Source: JAAAOZ01 sp964496595
GTDB taxonomy: Bacteria; Chloroflexota; Anaerolineae; B4-G1; SLSP01
DNA: 17,786 nt
Direction: 5' to 3'
NCBI GenBank assembly: GCA_964496595.1
Contig: CAZCAI010000102.1
Location: forward strand, 1-17,786
How positions within the stretch are numbered: position 1 is the stretch's first letter; each line of letters opens with the position of its first letter. The notes under the pieces are model-generated. The model was not told the origin of the DNA. It worked only from the letters and a program-made list of their open reading frames with translations, and ran no database searches. The position numbers and the translations under genes were made by a program. This document shows positions 13,516 to 17,786 of this stretch, piece by piece.

Positions 13516-13580
13516 CAGATCTCCTTTGTTTGATTTGCTTGACGGACTGATATAGGCTAATATTATCTATATACAAGAAA

Positions 13581-13609
13581 ATTATATCATAAATTCGCGG
13601 GAAGTGCAA
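13581..13609 (-). promoter_or_regulatory. Promoter of DOMON lipoprotein gene
   Basis: Minus strand: TTGCAC (13604-13609), 17-bp spacer, perfect TATAAT (13581-13586). Predicted start about 13574, 58 nt before the ATG. The surrounding 13545-13590 is strongly AT-rich. Confidence 0.7.
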
Positions 13610-13611
13610 TG

Positions 13612-13639
13612 TTGCCAGCAGCGAAAAACAACGTATACT
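13612..13639 (+). promoter_or_regulatory. Promoter of TPR-ATPase gene
   Basis: TTGCCA (13612-13617), 16-bp spacer, TATACT (13634-13639). Its -35 is two bases from the -35 of the divergent lipoprotein promoter, so the two face away from one shared site. Confidence 0.6.
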
Positions 13640-13686
13640 CATGCGTGACGGATGTAGGACAGATTCGATGGTAGGAGGCTGATTCT

Positions 13687-16600
13687 ATGGCATTGGAAGC
13701 ACAAACGTGGGGAGATCTGCTGCGACGGCGCAGCTCGCATCTCTTTGTGGGGCGCGAGCAGGAGCAGGAGACCTTCCGGCTGAACTTCATCTACAACGTG
13801 CCGAAATATCTGCTCTTCGCGATTTATGGCGAGCCGGGCGTGGGGAAGAGCGCCCTAATGGCGCGATTCCGGCGCATCACGCAGGAGCACGACGGCCTGA
13901 CGGCGTGGGTCAACAGCACCCAGCTCGGCGCGACGCCGCGCGAGACGCGGCTCCGCACGATGCGGGCCATCGCGCGCCAGTTCGCCAGGGTCGATGTGCC
14001 GCTGTTGCCCTTCGAGGATGGCTACGCCGAATATGAAACCGCGCTGGCATCCGTCGCGGCCGACGCTGCCCCACCGATTCCGCACCTCAATTTGGTGCAC
14101 ACCCTCACCTCAGAAGCGGCCACGCCGGACGCCGCCTGGCGGACGTATGTGGCGGAGAAGTTCTCCAACCCCAACTTGCGGGCGCTCATCGAGACGCCGG
14201 TGCAGGCGCTCAGTCGGCCCTTTGTCGAGGCGTTGAATTTCCGCGCGCCGACGCGACCGCTGTTGCTCTGCTTCGACGATTGGGAGCAGACGGGCGCGCA
14301 TCTTGCCGATTGGCTGCTCGAATTGCTGGCGGGGGGCAAGCTGCACGTCAACGTGTGGATCGCACTGGCCAGCGAGACGCCGCTCGATGCGATGTGGGAG
14401 CCGCTTCGCCCGGTGACGGCGACACTGCCGCTCGCGCCGCTGACGGAGGAGGAGACGCGCCGCTATGCGAGCGCCAAGAGCATCACGGAGGCATCGCGCC
14501 TCACCGATATTTGGGCCTTCTCCAAAGGCCTGCCCATCTGGTTGCAGGTACTGACAAGCGTGCAGCGCGGCCACGGCGGCGACCTCGCGCTCGGCCCGGT
14601 GGAGCGCTATCTCAAATGGATGGACGTACCGCATCGGAGCGAGATTGTACTGCGCTGCGCGGCCGCCCGGCGGCTGGATGCGGAAATCGCCGCCGCTGCG
14701 ATTCAATCTGAGGATGAAGAGACGTCCGAGGATGTGACAAGCTACTTCGATTGGCTGCGGAGCACGCCGCTGCTTGAGAGGCGCAACGGGCACTGGCAAT
14801 ATCATCCGCTGCTCCGAGAGAAGATCCTGAGCTTCGCGCATCAGCAATTTGCGGAGGAGCTAAGAGCGACTCACCGACGGCTCTACAATTTCTATCGCCG
14901 GCGCGCGGAAGTCGCGATGCCCGGCGTCTCCGTAGCGCAGGCGCTGCACAATCTGGCTTGGCGCGCGGATAAATTGGAGGCGCTCTATCATGGCCTGATG
15001 TTGGACGATGAGACCATCATTGCGGAGGCGATGGAGATCTTCCTGATCGCGCTGGAGAGCTATGCGCCCTTTGCCGGCGCGATTGTCGCCACGTGGGAGG
15101 AGGCCGCGGTCTCGCCGGTGACGCCCAGCCGGATCATCGAGTGGGAGCGGACGCTGGCCGCGAGTTGGGCGGCGTTGCGCGGCGAGAATTGGGAGGAGAT
15201 CTTAGCCTTCTGTAACATCGTGCGCCAGCGCAATGATATGGGGCCAGCCGCGATGGGTGTGGTATCGCAGCTCCGCGCCCGCGCCGAGCGGGAACTCGGC
15301 CTGGAGATGGGCCCTCGGCCTGCATCGGGGCCGTTGGAGGAGATACGGGAGCCGCCCGCGCAGATAACCGTTGCTGTCCAGGAGGTAGAAGCGGCGGCGG
15401 AATCGCCGCCCCCCGCGCCGGAGGAGGCGAAGGTTCTGGAGGAACCGCCTCAAGAACAAGAAGAAAAGGAAGAAGCGGAAAAGGCCGATGTGGATCAGGC
15501 GGCTGAGCCGGCGGTCAAGCCGGTCGAAGAACCTGAAGAGGTTGAAGATATCGCGGAGGCCGAAGAAACTGAGGAAGCGGTGGCCTTCACAGCCTCGCCG
15601 GAGGTTGCTGCGACCGCGCCATCCGCAGCGCTGACATCCACGGCACCTTCCGAGGAGCTTTCAGAAGCGGAGGAGGCGGCATCCCCAAGCGATGCCCCGG
15701 ATGAGGAACCTGAGATCGAGCCAGAGCCGGAGCCGCCGATCCCGCCGCCGCCGCCGCTGAGCGAATCCGAACCGCCCGCCGAAGAAGAAAAAGAAGCGGC
15801 GGCGGAGGAACCCGAGGAGGTCGCTCCAGAAGCCGCGACGCCTGGAGCGACAGAAGACGCGGAGATCTATCGCGAGCGCGGCAACGCCCACTTTATGAAG
15901 CGCGCGTACAAGCAGGCCATCGAGGCCTATAGCCGCGCGATCGCGCTCAATCCCCAGGATGCCGTGGCCCATAACAATCGCGGGCTGAGCTACGCCCAAC
16001 TCAAGGGCTTGGATCGCGCCATCGAGGATTACACCCGCGCCATCGAGATTCACCCGCGCTACGCCTCGGCCTACAAAAACCGCGCCTGGATCTACGCTCA
16101 GCAGCGGAATTACCAACAAGCCCTGGCGGATTACACGCGCGCGCTGGAGATCAATCCCCAGGATGCGAAGGCCTACAACGACCGGGGCAACATCCATATC
16201 CAACTCGAGGCCCACGACCAGGCCATTGACGATTACACCGCGGCCATTCGATGCAACGCGCAGTATGCCGTCGCCTATTTGAATCGCGGGCAAGCCCTGA
16301 TGCACCAATTGGCCTACGAGAAGGCCATCGCCGACTTTGATCAGGCGTTGGCGCTGCCGCAGAACAAGGTCGAGGCGGTCGCATATCACTTGCGAGGGCG
16401 CGCCTATGCCCAACTGGGCCGGCCGGAGCAGGCCCTGGCCGATTACGAGCAGGCGGTTGATGAACGCCCGACCTACGCGCCGCTCCACAGCGATCGCGGG
16501 CTGGCCTACGTCCAGCTTGAGCAATACGATACCGCGTTGGCGGCGTATCAGACGGCCATCGAGCACAACCCGCAGTTCGCGCCGGCTTATTACAATGCGG

Positions 16601-16752
16601 CGTGCGCCGCCGCGCTGAAAGAGGACGTGAGCGCCGCGTGCGATTGGCTGAAGCGCGCCATCGATCAGCATCCCAAGTATCGCTTGATGGCCCGGAAAGA
16701 CAGCGACTTCGATCCCATCCGCGCGCGCCCGTGCTTCCAGGCGCTGCTCTGA
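13687..16752 (+). CDS. STAND-like P-loop ATPase with C-terminal TPR array
   Basis: 1021 aa, probably cytoplasmic. VGRE (21-24) and Walker A GEPGVGKS (48-55) open an AAA_16/STAND-type NTPase; Walker B is LLLCFDDWE (192-200). Residues about 260-540 are helical and resemble the winged-helix and arm regions of STAND proteins. About 545-722 is an acidic Glu/Pro/Ala linker including a poly-proline run (encoded around 15736-15756). Residues 725-998 contain eight consecutive 34-residue TPRs (RGxAYxQLxxYxxAIxDYxxAIxxNP pattern), followed by the DFDPIR...CFQALL cap common at the end of TPR arrays. AGGAGG sits 8 nt before the ATG. The architecture suggests a regulated signalling or assembly scaffold; partner and output are unknown. 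No effector domain is seen at either end. Confidence 0.88.
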   Translation: MALEAQTWGDLLRRRSSHLFVGREQEQETFRLNFIYNVPKYLLFAIYGEPGVGKSALMARFRRITQEHDGLTAWVNSTQLGATPRETRLRTMRAIARQFARVDVPLLPFEDGYAEYETALASVAADAAPPIPHLNLVHTLTSEAATPDAAWRTYVAEKFSNPNLRALIETPVQALSRPFVEALNFRAPTRPLLLCFDDWEQTGAHLADWLLELLAGGKLHVNVWIALASETPLDAMWEPLRPVTATLPLAPLTEEETRRYASAKSITEASRLTDIWAFSKGLPIWLQVLTSVQRGHGGDLALGPVERYLKWMDVPHRSEIVLRCAAARRLDAEIAAAAIQSEDEETSEDVTSYFDWLRSTPLLERRNGHWQYHPLLREKILSFAHQQFAEELRATHRRLYNFYRRRAEVAMPGVSVAQALHNLAWRADKLEALYHGLMLDDETIIAEAMEIFLIALESYAPFAGAIVATWEEAAVSPVTPSRIIEWERTLAASWAALRGENWEEILAFCNIVRQRNDMGPAAMGVVSQLRARAERELGLEMGPRPASGPLEEIREPPAQITVAVQEVEAAAESPPPAPEEAKVLEEPPQEQEEKEEAEKADVDQAAEPAVKPVEEPEEVEDIAEAEETEEAVAFTASPEVAATAPSAALTSTAPSEELSEAEEAASPSDAPDEEPEIEPEPEPPIPPPPPLSESEPPAEEEKEAAAEEPEEVAPEAATPGATEDAEIYRERGNAHFMKRAYKQAIEAYSRAIALNPQDAVAHNNRGLSYAQLKGLDRAIEDYTRAIEIHPRYASAYKNRAWIYAQQRNYQQALADYTRALEINPQDAKAYNDRGNIHIQLEAHDQAIDDYTAAIRCNAQYAVAYLNRGQALMHQLAYEKAIADFDQALALPQNKVEAVAYHLRGRAYAQLGRPEQALADYEQAVDERPTYAPLHSDRGLAYVQLEQYDTALAAYQTAIEHNPQFAPAYYNAACAAALKEDVSAACDWLKRAIDQHPKYRLMARKDSDFDPIRARPCFQALL

Positions 16753-16783
16753 TTGGACTGATGTGGGCGCCGTTGTCACATAA

Positions 16784-16814
16784 CAAAGCCCTGGGTGATT
16801 AGCCCAGGGCTTTG
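16784..16814. terminator. Terminator between TPR-ATPase and ppgK
   Basis: CAAAGCCCTGGG and its perfect complement (16803-16814) form a 12-bp stem with a 7-nt loop. The stem starts 32 bp after the ATPase stop codon, between convergent genes. Each flank offers only short T or A runs within the stem ends, so it may act modestly in both directions. Confidence 0.7.
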
Positions 16815-16820
16815 CTGATC

Positions 16821-16860
16821 AGCAGATGGAGCAGATGAAGCAGATCGCCTAAATCCGCTG
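16821..16860. repeat. Nine-bp AGCAGATNN repeats and shared 13-mer
   Basis: Three in-phase 9-bp units AGCAGATNN (16821-16847) are followed by CCTAAATCCGCTG (16848-16860), an exact copy of 8307-8319. In both places the 13-mer is preceded by GATGAAG a few bases upstream. The array ends 2 bp before the last base of ppgK. Confidence 0.7.
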
Positions 16861-16862
16861 AC

Positions 16863-17621
16863 TCACTTCTGCTTCTTCTTACAGGCCAGCCTGGCCGCCA
16901 GCGCCGCGCCGATGATCCCCGCGTTGTTGCGGAGCTGCGCCGGGACGACCTTCGTCGTGACGGTCATATAGGGCATGTACTGCGCCATCTTCTTCTTTTT
17001 GCTCGCCCCGCCGCCGATGATGATCAGATCCGGCCAGAAAAGGCGCTCTATCGTCCGCAGGTAGCGGTCAAATCGGGGCGCCCACAGCTCCCACGAGAGA
17101 TCGTCGCGCACCCGCGCCGCATCCGAGGCGTTCCACTCCGCATCCTCGCCGTCGATCTCCAGATGGCCGAGTTCGGTGTTGGGTACCAGTTGACCATTCG
17201 AGAAGAGCGAGGTGCCCAGGCCCGTGCCCACGGTGATGAGCACGACGACGCCATCCTCGCCCTTGCCCGCGCCGAACTTCATCTCCGCCAGGCCGGCGGC
17301 ATCCGCGTCGTTGATCATCTTGACCGGATAGCCGGTGAGATCCTCCAAGTAACGTTCCGCATCGAACCCGACCCATTGATCGTCCACGTTCGCCGCCGTG
17401 CGCGTCACGCCCTTCTGCACCACGGCGGGGAAGCCGCAACCGAAGGGCTGCTCCCAATCGAAATGCTTGACGATCTGCCGGATGACCTGCGCCACCTCTT
17501 CGGGCTTGGCCCCCTCTGGTGTGGGGATGCGATGCCGCGATTTGAGAAGCTTCCCCTTTTTCGTGTCCACCGGCGCGCCCTTGATGCCAGATCCCCCCAC
17601 ATCGATGCCCAGTACTTTCAT
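16863..17621 (-). CDS. ppgK: Polyphosphate glucokinase
   Basis: 252-aa ROK-fold kinase that phosphorylates glucose to glucose-6-phosphate using polyphosphate (often also ATP), cytoplasmic. Numbered from the chosen start: phosphate-binding GIDVGGSGIKGAPVD (5-19), catalytic D105 in INDADAAGLAEM, TVGTGLGTSLF (130-140), TELGH (149-153) and IIGGGASKK (201-209). It lacks the Cys-rich zinc motif of ROK regulators and glucokinases, as expected for PPGK. Two tandem ATGs exist (17624 and 17621); AAGGAGG ends 2 nt before the first and 5 nt before the second, so I favour 17621. Basic Lys-rich C-terminus. Its own promoter lies at 17689-17717. It would feed glucose released from alpha-glucans into glycolysis. 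Confidence 0.95.
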   Translation of the reverse strand: MKVLGIDVGGSGIKGAPVDTKKGKLLKSRHRIPTPEGAKPEEVAQVIRQIVKHFDWEQPFGCGFPAVVQKGVTRTAANVDDQWVGFDAERYLEDLTGYPVKMINDADAAGLAEMKFGAGKGEDGVVVLITVGTGLGTSLFSNGQLVPNTELGHLEIDGEDAEWNASDAARVRDDLSWELWAPRFDRYLRTIERLFWPDLIIIGGGASKKKKMAQYMPYMTVTTKVVPAQLRNNAGIIGAALAARLACKKKQK

Positions 17622-17688
17622 CATGGCCTCCTTTTCGTTGGATTTACTGGATTAGGATAGGAATAGTGCGGATGATGCGTGTAAATTC

Positions 17689-17717
17689 AGTATAGGCCAA
17701 GGCGCGCGGCAAGTCAA
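17689..17717 (-). promoter_or_regulatory. Promoter of ppgK
   Basis: Minus strand: TTGACT (17712-17717), 17-bp spacer, TATACT (17689-17694); near-consensus with optimal spacing. Predicted start about 17682, giving a leader of about 60 nt. Confidence 0.75.
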
Positions 17718-17762
17718 AAAGTTGGTAGTAAGCGGGATGCGCAATGATTCCCAAAGCAAAAG

Positions 17763-17786
17763 CGGTAGATATGGTGAGAGCTACCG
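17763..17786. repeat. Short dyad at the right window edge
   Basis: CGGTAG (17763-17768) and CTACCG (17781-17786) form a 6-bp inverted repeat with a 12-nt centre, cut off by the window end. It may be part of a larger hairpin or repeat outside; nothing more can be said. Confidence 0.3.

Noticed and set aside
15661..16779. 372-codon minus-strand frame opposite the TPR region
   Set aside because: Antisense of a TPR array; its Ile/Val/Gly-rich periodicity mirrors the repeats on the real strand.

Overview
The window reads as chromosomal DNA of a GC-rich, probably aerobic or facultative bacterium. The gene mix suggests a Chloroflexota (Anaerolineae/Caldilineae-like) genome: polyphosphate glucokinase, an amphi-Trp protein, a very large GH13 protein, a STAND-type ATPase with TPR repeats, and intergenic spacers filled with degenerate 7-9 bp tandem repeats. 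That assignment is an inference from protein flavour only; the window holds no ribosomal RNA or other marker that would settle it. I see no phage, plasmid, CRISPR or transposase gene.

Layout. 1-826: an orphan NarL/LuxR-type response regulator on the minus strand. 1199-2676: an alpha/beta-hydrolase fused to a cyclic-nucleotide-binding domain, closed by a strong intrinsic terminator. 2736-5349: after a repeat-filled leader comes a tight operon, moaA-moaC-MOSC-membrane protein, for molybdenum cofactor synthesis and probably its handling. 5440-6212: a small amphi-Trp protein and methionine sulfoxide reductase B. 6238-7116: a MurR/RpiR-family regulator on the minus strand.

7117-8063 is the most structured non-coding stretch. 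A 140-bp MITE-like inverted-repeat element is flanked by a 9-bp direct repeat that contains the rpiR Shine-Dalgarno. Beyond it lies a complete minus-strand transcription unit of about 190 nt: a -35/-10 pair, a perfect 16-bp hairpin, and an intrinsic terminator with nine T. It encodes no credible protein and is a candidate small RNA or attenuated rpiR leader. A tRNA-Val(UAC) with its own promoter follows on the plus strand. Next come a 43-aa single-membrane-span protein gene and a 1195-aa GH13 protein (8368-11955) that ends at a good terminator.

12105-12671 is msrA (minus). 12844-13515 is a DOMON-domain lipoprotein (minus). It is transcribed divergently, from back-to-back promoters, from a 1021-aa P-loop ATPase with an acidic linker and eight TPRs (13687-16752). 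A hairpin terminator separates that gene from convergent ppgK (16863-17621, minus), which has a near-consensus promoter at the right edge.

Functional themes are molybdenum cofactor biosynthesis, repair of oxidised methionine (MsrA and MsrB in separate units), alpha-glucan and glucose metabolism (GH13, polyphosphate glucokinase, possibly the RpiR regulator), and several uncharacterised signalling proteins. No multi-gene defence or mobile system is evident. The points most worth testing are the minus-strand RNA, the MITE in the rpiR leader, the short-period intergenic repeats, and the GH13 protein with an altered active-site motif.
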